Below are positions 6,261 to 14,252 of a stretch of DNA of 53,526 nucleotides, one piece after another. The DNA lies in contig CAYMAT010000002.1 in NCBI GenBank assembly GCA_964388495.1, positions 1-53,526 of the forward strand, in the 5' to 3' direction. Origin of the DNA: CAYMAT01 sp964388495. GTDB lineage: Bacteria > Patescibacteriota > Gracilibacteria > Peribacterales > Peribacteraceae. Position numbers and translations under genes: made by a program. Position 1 is the first letter of the stretch, and each line of letters begins with the position of its first letter. The notes under the pieces are model-generated. The model was not told the DNA's origin, did no database searches, and was given only the letters and a program-made list of their open reading frames with translations.

Positions 6261-7502
6261 ATGACCAAGACCCCGCGCGTCGCCATCGTCTCTTTCCCCG
6301 GTACAAACGGTGAAGTGGAATCGATGCGTGCCATCCGCGCCGCGGGCATGGAACCCGTGTTTTTCCGCTGGAATGAGAATCCGGAAACCCTGCGCCAGAT
6401 GGATGCATACTTCATCCCCGGCGGCTTTTCCTACGAGGACCGCGGCCGCAGCGGCATGGTGAGCGCGCGCGACCCCATCATGGATGTCATCCGCGAGGAA
6501 GCGGCAAAGGGAAAGGTGGTCATCGGCATCTGTAATGGCGCGCAGGTGCTGATCGAAAGCGGTCTGGTCCCCAACGGCGAGGGCCTGCAGATGTGCCTTG
6601 CCCGCAATGCCATCCAGACAAAGGGCGGGGTGAAGGGCCTGCCCCTCTTGAGTGAATGGGTGCACATCACCCCTTCGTGCAAGAAAGGCCGCTGTGCCAC
6701 CGCGTACTGGGAAGGCATCATGCACATTCCCATTTCCCACGGGGAAGGCCGGTTCACCACCAGCGATCCGCAGATTCTGAAAAAGCTCCAGGAGAATGAC
6801 CAGATCGCCTTTTCGTACTGTGATCCTGACGGAAAGATCAGCGAGGATCCGTCCGTCACGCCCAACGGCGCCATGCTGGCCATGGCTGGGGTCTGCAACC
6901 CGGAGGGCAACGTGATCGCCCTGATGCCGCATCCCGAGCGCGCGCCAGAAAACGGCGCACCGTACTTTGCGTCCATGAAACAGTGGATCACGGAGCGCGG
7001 GCTCACCCCGGCCAAAGAGCGCGTAGTGGCGGACAGTAAAGAGAGCATCCCCGCACACAAGACGTCGCTCACGGAGATTTTCATCGATACCCTCATCGTC
7101 AACAACGAGGAGCGCACGGTGGAGCAGGCGGCCAGGCGCATAGCGCCCCAGCTCAAGCTCAAGCAATGGAAGTACCTTGCCGTTCCCGAAGCGTCCGTTC
7201 CCGCAGTGCTTGCGGACCTGACCATTTACAATGCCAACAAGGAACGGGCCACCATCCGCCGCGGAAACACGCTGACGCGCTGGAACGCAGCTGCCAAAAA
7301 AGAGGAGCAGGCATCCGTCTTTTCCCAAAAAACGCTCCTTCTGCGGCGGGACATGCCGGACACCGGCGCCTCTGCATGGGGGAAGGGGAGTGAGTCCGGA
7401 GTGGCGTACGGAATGGAGGGCATCACGGAAGAAGGGCTCATGCACAGCCGTTTGCTGGAAGTCTTCTGCAACAAGAACTCCTCCACGCTCGAGCGTCTGT
7501 GA
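6261..7502 (+). CDS. purQ: phosphoribosylformylglycinamidine synthase glutaminase (PurQ) with C-terminal extension
   Basis: PurQ releases ammonia from glutamine for the conversion of FGAR to FGAM by PurL. The class I amidotransferase domain covers about residues 1-255: VAIVSFPGTNGEVES, YFIPGGFSYEDRGRSG, nucleophile Cys in GICNGAQ, and the His-Glu pair in MPHPERAP. Normal PurQ is about 225-260 aa; this one is 413. The last ~155 residues (from about SLTEIFIDTLIVNNEE) match no motif I know. They might supply the missing PurS role, but I see no PurS signature. purL is 15 kb away on the other strand. The stop overlaps the methyltransferase leader. Confidence 0.9.
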   Translation: MTKTPRVAIVSFPGTNGEVESMRAIRAAGMEPVFFRWNENPETLRQMDAYFIPGGFSYEDRGRSGMVSARDPIMDVIREEAAKGKVVIGICNGAQVLIESGLVPNGEGLQMCLARNAIQTKGGVKGLPLLSEWVHITPSCKKGRCATAYWEGIMHIPISHGEGRFTTSDPQILKKLQENDQIAFSYCDPDGKISEDPSVTPNGAMLAMAGVCNPEGNVIALMPHPERAPENGAPYFASMKQWITERGLTPAKERVVADSKESIPAHKTSLTEIFIDTLIVNNEERTVEQAARRIAPQLKLKQWKYLAVPEASVPAVLADLTIYNANKERATIRRGNTLTRWNAAAKKEEQASVFSQKTLLLRRDMPDTGASAWGKGSESGVAYGMEGITEEGLMHSRLLEVFCNKNSSTLERL

Positions 7503-7504
7503 CT

Positions 7505-7969
7505 ATGGCCCGCAAGCGCTCCATTGTCCTCCTGGTCCACAACGTCCGTTCGCTATGGAATGTGGGATCGTTTTTCCGCACGTGTGACGCCTTTGACGTG
7601 GAACGCGTGATCCTTACCGGTTACACGCCCGTTCCCCCGCGCAAGGAAATCAGTAAAACCGCCATAGGCGCGGAGAAGACCATTCCGTGGACCTATGAAA
7701 AAGACCCGATCGACGCGGTGAAGGCACTGCAAAAAGAAGGCTTCAGCATTGTGTCATTGGAACGCGTCACGGGTTCCATGCCCCTTTCCCGCTACACGCC
7801 TGCCGACCGCGTCTGCCTGGTTGCGGGGAACGAACTGGCGGGCGTTCCGGAAGAGATACGGAACCTCTCCGATGCCGTGGTGGAAATCCCGATGCTCGGG
7901 AAAAAAGAATCACTGAACGTTTCCGTGGCTGCAGGTATCGCCCTGTATCACCTGCGGAATCACTTGTGA
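7505..7969 (+). CDS. SpoU/TrmH-family RNA 2'-O-methyltransferase
   Basis: A 154-aa SPOUT methyltransferase that would use SAM to methylate a ribose in tRNA or rRNA. The three family motifs are visible: NVRSLWNVGSFFRTCDA (motif 1), LVAGNELAGVPEEI (motif 2) and IPMLGKKESLNVSVAAGIALY (motif 3, with the knot). There is no N-terminal RNA-binding extension, as in TrmL-like short members. The target cannot be read from sequence. ATG 7505 lies 3 nt after the purQ stop. Its 3' end overlaps the convergent aquaporin gene by 10 nt. Confidence 0.88.
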   Translation: MARKRSIVLLVHNVRSLWNVGSFFRTCDAFDVERVILTGYTPVPPRKEISKTAIGAEKTIPWTYEKDPIDAVKALQKEGFSIVSLERVTGSMPLSRYTPADRVCLVAGNELAGVPEEIRNLSDAVVEIPMLGKKESLNVSVAAGIALYHLRNHL

Positions 7970-8559
7970 TCACTCAAGACGTAGCGCGCCCACGCCCCAC
8001 CCACGGCGCCCACCACGGGAGCCAGGATTTCAAAAGGCCCAAAGGCGCCAATACCCAGGGCAACGGCGGGGTTGAGGATGGGATCGCGGAACCCGGAAGC
8101 GATCGCAATACCGCACAGCAAGCCTGATCCCACAACCAGTCCTACCGCAGGGGCGGGAATCTGGTTGATGGCCACGGATGTGACGGCAAAGGCGAGCACG
8201 AAGGTGCCGAGCGCTTCGGCAAATGCGCCCGTGAGCGTCATCTCACGCACCACCATGGGCGAAGCATCGGGGCTCAGGAACGTGCACACGGTCATGACGG
8301 CGAGTGCGGCGGCAATCTGGGAGATCACGTAGAACATGGCGTCGTTGCCTTTGATTTTTCCTATACTGAGCAAACCGATGGTCACGGCAGGATTCAAATG
8401 TGCTCCACTGATGCCTCCCACCAAATACACAAATAGACCAAGGGTGACCGCAGCAGCGACGGGACCGGAAATAGGCAATGCGTACGTGCTGGAGACCCAC
8501 ACTGCCATGGTGAGCATGAATGTACCCAGGAACTCGGCGGCGATTTTTTTGTACGTCAT
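7960..8559 (-). CDS. aquaporin (MIP family channel)
   Basis: A 199-aa channel protein with six predicted transmembrane helices and both half-helix motifs: SGAHLNPAVT and PILNPAVALG. Overall length is short for the family (230-270). The second NPA box is normally followed by Arg, part of the selectivity filter; here it is Val, so selectivity may differ from that of a plain water channel. ATG 8559 has no Shine-Dalgarno but a leader of pure C/T (TTCCTCCCTCCCCT). It is a single gene, convergent with the methyltransferase and downstream of priA on the same strand. Confidence 0.88.
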   Translation of the reverse strand: MTYKKIAAEFLGTFMLTMAVWVSSTYALPISGPVAAAVTLGLFVYLVGGISGAHLNPAVTIGLLSIGKIKGNDAMFYVISQIAAALAVMTVCTFLSPDASPMVVREMTLTGAFAEALGTFVLAFAVTSVAINQIPAPAVGLVVGSGLLCGIAIASGFRDPILNPAVALGIGAFGPFEILAPVVGAVGGAWARYVLSDHK

Positions 8560-8663
8560 AGGGGAGGGAGGAATGGACCCATCGTAACCGTTTCTTTGAC
8601 TGCGCACGCTGTCTCCTGTTGCGCTTTCTCCAGACTCACGTCCGTTATGGTGATAAGTTCTCT

Positions 8664-10514
8664 TTACACTATATCTACAGGATCCATATCGATAGACACA
8701 CGGTCTAGGCGCACGGCGGAAAGCAAGCGATGAATATCCGACGCCCTAATGAGAACCTGGTGCGAACCGTCGTATTTCTTTTGCCTGGAGATCTTCACCG
8801 TCATTCCCGCCTGCAGTGCGGCGGATTTGAGCTTGGCCTCCGCCACCCGCGCATCTGCCTCTGCCTGGGGCGATACAAAAAGCAGACGACACATGCGAAC
8901 AAACGGCGGATACCCCGCAGCCTGGCGCAGAGCCATCTCCTGGGCAAGAAAGCCCTGCACATTCAATGTTTTGGCGAATGTCACTTCTCCCGCAGCAGGG
9001 TTGAACGCCTGCAAAATCACTTCACCGGGCATACTGCGGCCGCTTCTTCCTGCAAGCTGTACGAGATGTGCAAACACGCGTTCTCCGGCCCGGAAGTCCG
9101 GCCTACTCAATCCCGTGTCCGCAATGAGCACAGCAGAGAGCGTGACGCGGGGGAAATCCAATCCCTGTGTGACCGTCTGCGTCCCCAGCAGGACGTCACC
9201 GGTGCCGCTCGCAAACTCCTTGAGTGAAGCGGAGAGTTTTTCAAAATCCTTTGCGGCGTCCTGGTCGGCCCGGATGATGGAGATGTCCGGAAAGCTCTTT
9301 TTCAGAACGCGTTCCACCACCTGCGTGCCCGCTCCGGTGCTAATCAGGCGTGTACTGCCGCACTTGGGACAGAGCGCGGAGTCGGTGCCGTTGATCCGGG
9401 ACTTGCAGTCCAGGCACAGCAAGCCGGAGTAGTCCCCGGCGCGGTTGAGGAAGAGCACGGTCTGCTCTCGGGCATCCAGTCTTTTGCCGATCTCCGTAAG
9501 GAGAAACGGCGACAGCGGATACGTCTCGTGCAGGCGTGCCTCGCGCAAATCCACCACGGACACGGTGGGCAAAGCCACGTCCCCATACCGCTTTTTAAGC
9601 TCCAATAAGCGTAAATCTCCTTTGCTGGCCAAGGCAAAGCTTTCCAGGGACGGCGTGGCGGACGAAAGTACCAGGAGGGCACTGGCCTCCCGCGCCAATA
9701 CACGCGCAACATCGCGCGTGTTGTACCGCGGCATCTGCTCGTGCTTGTACGTCCATTCATGCTCTTCCTCAATGGCGATGAGCGACAGGCGGGGGAGGGG
9801 ACTGAAGAGCGCTGTGCGTGAGCCAATGACCAGATCAATATCCCCTGCGAGCATGGCGCGGTAATAGGCCTTCTTTTTTGCGGGAGTCAGCTTGCTATGA
9901 ATCACTGCAATTCGCTCCGGCGCCACAATGCCGGCAAACCGGTCCGCCGCATGTTCGCTCACGAGAATTTCCGGAGAGAGCACAATGACTTGTCCGCCAT
10001 TTTTGACAGCGTGTTCCGTAAGAGCGCGGACTATTTCCGTTTTCCCAGTGCCCGGGAGCCCCATGAGGAGCGCGGGGGAGCGAGAAGACAGCAAACTATC
10101 GCAAACCTGCTTTTGCTCCTCCGTGAGTGTCACGGGGGATGACATAAACTCCTTCGTCTTTTTGCCGGCCGTTTTTTTACTGCGCGATTCGGTCGAAAGC
10201 AGCCTCCACGGCGGGGCGGGCAGAAGAACGCTCAACACTTGCCGCAGCGGCGAGAGATATTCTTTGGCCATCCATAATCCCGTCTTTACCAGGGCTTCCG
10301 TCACCACGGCATTGCCTCCTATCACGCGCGTCACGGGTTTGACCGCAAAAGGAAGAGATTGATCCGGAAGCTGTTCCACAACAATCCCCTCAATCACTCC
10401 GGATCGCAAAGGCACTTCCACCAGCGTGCCCAGCGGCAAAGGTGCATCGGATGAATACGTCAGGCCGTCACTGATGCCGGGGGATTTGGTGGCCGGAACG
10501 ACCCGAACGAACAT
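8664..10514 (-). CDS. priA: primosomal helicase PriA (N')
   Basis: A 3'-5' helicase that reloads the replisome at repaired forks. It is 616 aa, shorter than the usual ~730. Seen are the N-terminal 3'-DNA-binding region, Walker A GLPGTGKTE, Walker B IEEEHEWTYK (family DEEH), LSSATPS, and the C-terminal helicase half (QTVTQGLDFPRVT, QLAGRSGR). The zinc region between the helicase lobes normally carries eight Cys; here only CLDC and CPKC remain, so it can hold one zinc at most. TATACT lies 6 nt before the ATG, indicating a leaderless transcript. rarA ends just upstream, 15 nt from the priA start. Confidence 0.95.
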   Translation of the reverse strand: MFVRVVPATKSPGISDGLTYSSDAPLPLGTLVEVPLRSGVIEGIVVEQLPDQSLPFAVKPVTRVIGGNAVVTEALVKTGLWMAKEYLSPLRQVLSVLLPAPPWRLLSTESRSKKTAGKKTKEFMSSPVTLTEEQKQVCDSLLSSRSPALLMGLPGTGKTEIVRALTEHAVKNGGQVIVLSPEILVSEHAADRFAGIVAPERIAVIHSKLTPAKKKAYYRAMLAGDIDLVIGSRTALFSPLPRLSLIAIEEEHEWTYKHEQMPRYNTRDVARVLAREASALLVLSSATPSLESFALASKGDLRLLELKKRYGDVALPTVSVVDLREARLHETYPLSPFLLTEIGKRLDAREQTVLFLNRAGDYSGLLCLDCKSRINGTDSALCPKCGSTRLISTGAGTQVVERVLKKSFPDISIIRADQDAAKDFEKLSASLKEFASGTGDVLLGTQTVTQGLDFPRVTLSAVLIADTGLSRPDFRAGERVFAHLVQLAGRSGRSMPGEVILQAFNPAAGEVTFAKTLNVQGFLAQEMALRQAAGYPPFVRMCRLLFVSPQAEADARVAEAKLKSAALQAGMTVKISRQKKYDGSHQVLIRASDIHRLLSAVRLDRVSIDMDPVDIV

Positions 10515-10529
10515 GCGCCAAGTATAGCG

Positions 10530-11861
10530 TCAGCGAGCCTGCGGCACCTGAGCCGCCCGGATCACGTTTTTGACACGCGCGAGTCTCTCCTGGACCTCGG
10601 CCTCAAACCCGCGTTCCGTGGGCTTGTAGAAATTCACGGGTGTGACGCCAATGGGGAAATAATGGGCTTCCACCACCCCACCCTCCGCGTTGTGCGGATA
10701 CTCGTAGCCTTTGTGGTAGCCCTGTTCCTTCATGCCTTTCACGGGGGCGTTGCGCAGGTGATAGGGAACCTCCGCGGACGGGAGCGACTTCAGCAGAGCC
10801 TTGCTTTCGCCCATGGCAACGGTGACGGCATTGCTCTTGGGAGCCTGGCTCAGATACACGCAGGTGTGCGCCAGAAAGTATTCGCCTTCCGGGAAGCCGA
10901 CCAGTTCGAATGCCTGCCATGCCGAGACGACAAACTGCAGTGCGCGCGGGTCCGCATTCCCCACGTCTTCGCTGGCAAAGATGGCCATGCGGCGGAAGAG
11001 AAAACGTGGATCTTCTCCGGATTCGATCATCGCGTACATCCAGAGCAGCGCCGCATCCGGATCGCTCCCGCGCATGCTTTTAATGAAGGCGGAGATGGTG
11101 TCGTAGTGGTCTTCGCCCGTTTTATCGTACCTCCTGCGCCGGTCGCGAAGCAGTTTTTCCGCGTCCGCAGCACTCACTTTGCCGCCAGACGTAAGCACAG
11201 CGAGCTCCAGGAGGTTGAGGGCGATACGCGCGTCCCCGTTGCTCACCTGGGCAATCCGTTCAATGGCCTCCGGTGCCAGGCTCACCTTGCCGCCGTAGCC
11301 GCGCTCATCTTCTATGGCGTTTGTGACGATCTTCTTCAGGTGCTCTGTACTCAGCGGCTTGAGCAGGCAAACCTGTGACCGGGAGAGAAGCGCGGCATTC
11401 ACGTCAAAGTACGGGTTCTGCGTGGTGGCGCCAATCAGGATCACGCTGCCGTTTTCCACTGCCGGCAGTAGCGCGTCCTGCTGCCCGCGGTTGAAACGGT
11501 GGATCTCGTCCACAAAGAGTACCGTCTTCTGCTCCGTCGCCTTGAGCAGCTTTTCCGCCGCCTCGCAGATCTGCTTCAACTCCTTGGCACCGCTGGTGAC
11601 AGCATTTACCTGCACAAATGCGGATTCCGTCGCATTGGCCACCACGTGCGCGAGCGTCGTTTTACCAATACCCGGCGGGCCGCTGAGGATCACCGAGCGC
11701 AGCTCGTCTTTTTCAATCGCCACGCGCAAAGCGGCTCCTGGCCCCACCACATCCTCCTGACCGTAAAATTCCGCGAGCGTCCGGGGACGCATCCTATAGG
11801 CCAATGGTGCAGCGGTCTGTTTTTCCACGGGAAAAGAGAATACTCCAGACCATGGAAGCAT
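10530..11861 (-). CDS. rarA: replication-associated recombination ATPase RarA
   Basis: A clamp-loader-like AAA+ ATPase (RarA/MgsA/WRNIP1) acting at stalled forks. It is 443 aa, normal length. Motifs are RMRPRTLAEFYGQEDVVG, Walker A GPPGIGKTT, Walker B VLFVDEIHRFNRGQQD, sensor 1 IGATTQNP, and the C-terminal MgsA tetramerisation region (YEYPHNAEGG, YKPTERGFEAEV). It is upstream of priA on the same strand, a plausible two-gene replication-restart unit. Confidence 0.95.
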   Translation of the reverse strand: MLPWSGVFSFPVEKQTAAPLAYRMRPRTLAEFYGQEDVVGPGAALRVAIEKDELRSVILSGPPGIGKTTLAHVVANATESAFVQVNAVTSGAKELKQICEAAEKLLKATEQKTVLFVDEIHRFNRGQQDALLPAVENGSVILIGATTQNPYFDVNAALLSRSQVCLLKPLSTEHLKKIVTNAIEDERGYGGKVSLAPEAIERIAQVSNGDARIALNLLELAVLTSGGKVSAADAEKLLRDRRRRYDKTGEDHYDTISAFIKSMRGSDPDAALLWMYAMIESGEDPRFLFRRMAIFASEDVGNADPRALQFVVSAWQAFELVGFPEGEYFLAHTCVYLSQAPKSNAVTVAMGESKALLKSLPSAEVPYHLRNAPVKGMKEQGYHKGYEYPHNAEGGVVEAHYFPIGVTPVNFYKPTERGFEAEVQERLARVKNVIRAAQVPQAR

Positions 11862-11875
11862 TCGAGAAATCTCAT

Positions 11876-11906
11876 AAAAAAAACCGGTCTCCGCGAGGGA
11901 GACCGG
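11876..11906 (-). terminator. intrinsic terminator after the STAS gene
   Basis: On the minus strand, CCGGTCTCC pairs with GGAGACCGG (11884-11892 with 11898-11906) around a 5-nt loop, followed by eight T. It ends the STAS gene transcript just before rarA. Confidence 0.92.
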
Positions 11907-11925
11907 CGGTGAAGGAAAACGGCGG

Positions 11926-12273
11926 TCATTGCGTCACCACGTCTTCCGGGGTTGCATACGTCGGGAAGAGCGAATGCAGGTTCGTTAGCCGTAAAAGGCT
12001 TTGCACTTCCGGATTAAACCCACAAAAAGAAAACTCTGCCTCCGATCTCTGGCTGAGACTATGCAATTGCGCCAAAAGCGCGAACCCGGCGGCACTCATC
12101 TCATCGACATCCTGAAAATCAAGGATGACGTGATTAGCCGCTTTTGCCTCATTCAAGACCGCATCTTTGATAGTCTTGATTAAGGAAGGTTCCAGCATTT
12201 TTTTCACCAGAATGCGGAATATTGTCGCCCCATGACCTTGGGAGCGAGCAAGCAGACTCTGTGCTGACAACAT
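11926..12273 (-). CDS. STAS-domain protein
   Basis: A 115-aa protein made of one STAS domain, as in anti-sigma-factor antagonists. The core reads VILDFQDVDEMSAAGFALLAQLHSL, then FCGFNPEVQSLLRLTNLHSLFP. In SpoIIAA-type antagonists the loop is D-S-S-G with a phosphorylated Ser; here it reads S-A-A-G, so classical phospho-switching looks unlikely. No anti-sigma kinase is nearby. The start is firm: GGAGG lies 8 nt before ATG 12273. The leader holds CTTTATATAAAG, a 12-bp palindrome that might be an operator. An intrinsic terminator follows the gene. Confidence 0.8.
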   Translation of the reverse strand: MLSAQSLLARSQGHGATIFRILVKKMLEPSLIKTIKDAVLNEAKAANHVILDFQDVDEMSAAGFALLAQLHSLSQRSEAEFSFCGFNPEVQSLLRLTNLHSLFPTYATPEDVVTQ

Positions 12274-12356
12274 GGCTATCCTCCAAAGAACGAAAAACAG
12301 TGCAGTCCATCTGCACCAGAAATACTTTGAAACACTCTTTATATAAAGTCAATATT

Positions 12357-13082
12357 TCAGCGAATGGCGAACGGGCTGAAATTGGTGTCGCGATCGTAAT
12401 AATCTTCGGACTCCGCTTTCTTCAGGAATCCGACAAGCGCGTACGTCACCGGCGTAAAGACGACTTCCACCAGCACCTTAAAGACGTAGTTACTGACAAT
12501 AAGTGTGGTGGCGAGTGACCAGGGGAAGACTCCCACGGCGCAAGCGATAACCGTGAAGACCGTGGAATCTAGCAGCTCGCCCACAAGTGTGGACCCTATC
12601 GTGCGCATCCAGAGCATGCGTCCCTCCATCGCCACTTTCATTTTTGCCAACACAAACGAGTTGCTGAATTCGCCAATGAAGAACGCGCAGAGACTGGCAA
12701 GCACGATGCCGCCGGAACTCACGCCTCCAAGAATGGCGCCATACGCCGTATCACCCGCGTACCCCTGCCACTGCGCGTCACCCGGCAAACGCTGGATCAC
12801 TGCAAAACACACACTCATGAGGATCACTGCGGCAAAGCCCGTCCAGATGACGCGCCGGCTGCGTCCGTAACCGTAGACCTCCGTAAGCACGTCATCAAAG
12901 ATGTAACTGAGAGGGAACAAAAACGTGCCCGCATCCAGGGAAAAGGGGATGCCGCCAATGGAGAATCCCAGCCACACGATCTTGGCAGAAGACGCAATAT
13001 TGCTGATAACCAATACCGCCACGAAGGCTGCGGTTAGTGTGTCGAGAAAGCGGTAGGATTTGGGATGAACCAGGAAAGACAT
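12357..13082 (-). CDS. yhhQ: queuosine precursor transporter (YhhQ/VUT family)
   Basis: A 241-aa integral membrane protein of the DUF165/VUT family, which imports queuosine precursors (preQ0/preQ1 or queuine). Six hydrophobic segments alternate with family stretches FPLSYIFDDVLTEVYGYGRSRRVIWTGF, FIGEFSNSFVLAKMK, RTIGSTLVGELLDSTVF and SNYVFKVLVEVVFTPVTYALV. It pairs functionally with tgt at 42.5 kb, and I see no de novo queuosine gene in the window, so salvage is likely. ATG 13082 is the conserved start. I looked for a preQ1 riboswitch upstream and saw none. Confidence 0.9.
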   Translation of the reverse strand: MSFLVHPKSYRFLDTLTAAFVAVLVISNIASSAKIVWLGFSIGGIPFSLDAGTFLFPLSYIFDDVLTEVYGYGRSRRVIWTGFAAVILMSVCFAVIQRLPGDAQWQGYAGDTAYGAILGGVSSGGIVLASLCAFFIGEFSNSFVLAKMKVAMEGRMLWMRTIGSTLVGELLDSTVFTVIACAVGVFPWSLATTLIVSNYVFKVLVEVVFTPVTYALVGFLKKAESEDYYDRDTNFSPFAIR

Positions 13083-13142
13083 GGCACCCAGAGTAGCCAG
13101 TTTTCCCAATCAGCGTGTACTTGCTATTTAATTATATAATTT

Positions 13143-13222
13143 TATAATATATTTACCTGACATAGGGGTCAGGACCACACGGTCCGCAGCACCCCGTTAG
13201 GTGCTGCTCATTGGAGAAAACC
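13143..13222 (+). promoter_or_regulatory. promoter and structured 5' leader of the 13223 gene
   Basis: TATAAT (13143-13148) would start a leader near 13156. Three hairpins fill the leader: CCTGAC/GTCAGG (13156-13173), GGACC/GGTCC (13172-13176 with 13081+100 to 13185, sharing GG with the first) and GCAGCACC/GGTGCTGC (13186-13193 with 13200-13207). A Shine-Dalgarno GGAG (13213-13216) precedes ATG 13223. It matches no riboswitch I recognise. Confidence 0.6.
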
Positions 13223-13414
13223 ATGAAAAGAATGACAACGCGAAAGAGCGCCGAACGCCTACACCTTCAACAACGTCGACAGGAGGTTGCCGAGGCGTAC
13301 AAAGCCAATCGCAAAAAAAAGAAGGGCACGGGAATTCTGCCCATTCTGATTGCCATTGTCGTGCTCTTCTCTGTCGTTAAGTACGTAGCGTCGTACATCC
13401 TGAGCCTGCAATGA
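13223..13414 (+). CDS. small single-pass membrane protein
   Basis: A 63-aa protein: a basic N-terminal part rich in Arg, Lys and Gln (RKSAERLHLQQRRQEVAEAY), a Lys run, then one transmembrane helix (ILPILIAIVVLFSVVKYV) near the C-terminus. This tail-anchored layout gives no function. It has its own promoter, structured leader, Shine-Dalgarno and strong terminator, so it is a real monocistronic gene despite its size. Confidence 0.7.
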   Translation: MKRMTTRKSAERLHLQQRRQEVAEAYKANRKKKKGTGILPILIAIVVLFSVVKYVASYILSLQ

Positions 13415-13419
13415 GCTTT

Positions 13420-13458
13420 CCCGCCTCGGAGTACCCCTCCGAGGCGGGGTATTTCTAT
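13420..13458 (+). terminator. intrinsic terminator
   Basis: A 12-bp perfect stem, CCCGCCTCGGAG with CTCCGAGGCGGG (13420-13431 and 13437-13448), has a 5-nt loop and an imperfect T-rich tail (TATTTCTAT). It directly follows the small membrane protein gene. Confidence 0.88.
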
Positions 13459-13465
13459 ATCAATA

Positions 13466-13543
13466 TGGTCGGGACGAGAGGACTCGAACCTCCGGCCTCC
13501 TGGTCCCAAACCAGGCGCTCTGAGCCAACTGAGCTACGTCCCG
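13466..13543 (-). tRNA. tRNA-Pro(UGG)
   Basis: Minus-strand acceptor CGGGACG pairs with CGTCCCG, followed by A and an encoded CCA. Anticodon stem CCTGG/CCAGG holds loop TTTGGGA, anticodon TGG. The D-arm is TAGCTCAGTTGG. An interrupted second copy lies upstream at 13594-13670. Confidence 0.97.
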
Positions 13544-13593
13544 ATACCTAAATCGTACAGCAGGTCCCTGATTGGCGCACAGCTGTTTCCAAC

Positions 13594-13670
13594 GGCTCAG
13601 AGCGCCTGACGCAGGCGATTTATTTAAATCGAATCCGCAAGCGGATTCGAGGCCAACTGAGCTACTTCCG
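13594..13670 (-). pseudogene. tRNA-Pro 5' remnant interrupted by palindromes
   Basis: On the minus strand, 13651-13670 reads as the tRNA-Pro acceptor and D-arm with a few changes (CGGAAGTAGCTCAGTTGGCC). It then runs into a perfect 22-bp palindrome (13629-13650, ten-base arms around AA). ATTTAAAT and a second hairpin CGCCTG-ACG-CAGGCG (13603-13617) follow. GGCTCAGAGCGCCTG (13594-13608) repeats 15 nt of tRNA-Pro in the opposite orientation. The intact tRNA gene follows 50 nt later. Confidence 0.75.
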
Positions 13671-13712
13671 ATGAGTGGAATCCTGCAGCAAGTTTTGGCG
13701 TACACTTGGGGT

Positions 13713-14183
13713 ATGACGCTCGCAGTTCAGACCACAGCCCCCGCCTTCACGCTCCCTGACCAGAACGGGAACATGCATTCCCTCAGCGACTACGCGGGCA
13801 AGTGGCTGCTCGTGTACTTCTACCCCAAGGACGATACGCCGGGGTGCACCATTGAGGCCTGCGGTATCCGCGATAGCTTTGCGGATTTCACAAAAGCAGG
13901 CATTGAAGTGCTGGGTGTGAGTAAAGACGATGTGGAGAGTCACAAGAAATTCGCGGACAAGTTCTCCCTCCCGTTCACATTACTAGCAGACGAAAGTGGA
14001 AAAATGGTGGAAGCCTACGGAGCGTGGGGAGAACGCACACGGAGCACCGGAGAAAAAGTGATGAGCATTATGCGTATTTCCTATCTCATAGACCCGCAAG
14101 GAAAAGTCGCCAAGGTGTATCCCAACGTGCAACCGGAGCAGCATGCGGCGGAGATTTTGAGCGATCACGCGATGCTCAAGTAG
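13713..14183 (+). CDS. bcp: peroxiredoxin, Bcp/PrxQ type
   Basis: A thiol peroxidase that reduces peroxides with a peroxidatic Cys. It is 156 aa, normal for PrxQ. Motifs are APAFTLPDQNG near the N-terminus, YFYPKDDTPGCTIEACGIRD (peroxidatic Cys after TPG, second Cys five residues on), GVSKDDVESHKKFADKF, and SYLIDPQGKV. Cytoplasmic, no signal peptide. TACACT lies 6 nt before ATG 13713, so the mRNA is probably leaderless; earlier in-frame codons run through the tRNA-Pro remnant. Confidence 0.95.
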   Translation: MTLAVQTTAPAFTLPDQNGNMHSLSDYAGKWLLVYFYPKDDTPGCTIEACGIRDSFADFTKAGIEVLGVSKDDVESHKKFADKFSLPFTLLADESGKMVEAYGAWGERTRSTGEKVMSIMRISYLIDPQGKVAKVYPNVQPEQHAAEILSDHAMLK

Positions 14184-14252
14184 GAGCAAGCGGCTGCGGA
14201 AATAACGCTTCTTTATATTGCGTCAAAGTCGCAATCCTATACACTTTGCGCG

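Noticed and set aside
13083..13142. preQ1 riboswitch in front of the queuosine-precursor transporter
   Set aside because: No preQ1-type hairpin and A-rich tail could be found in the 60-bp AT-rich leader.
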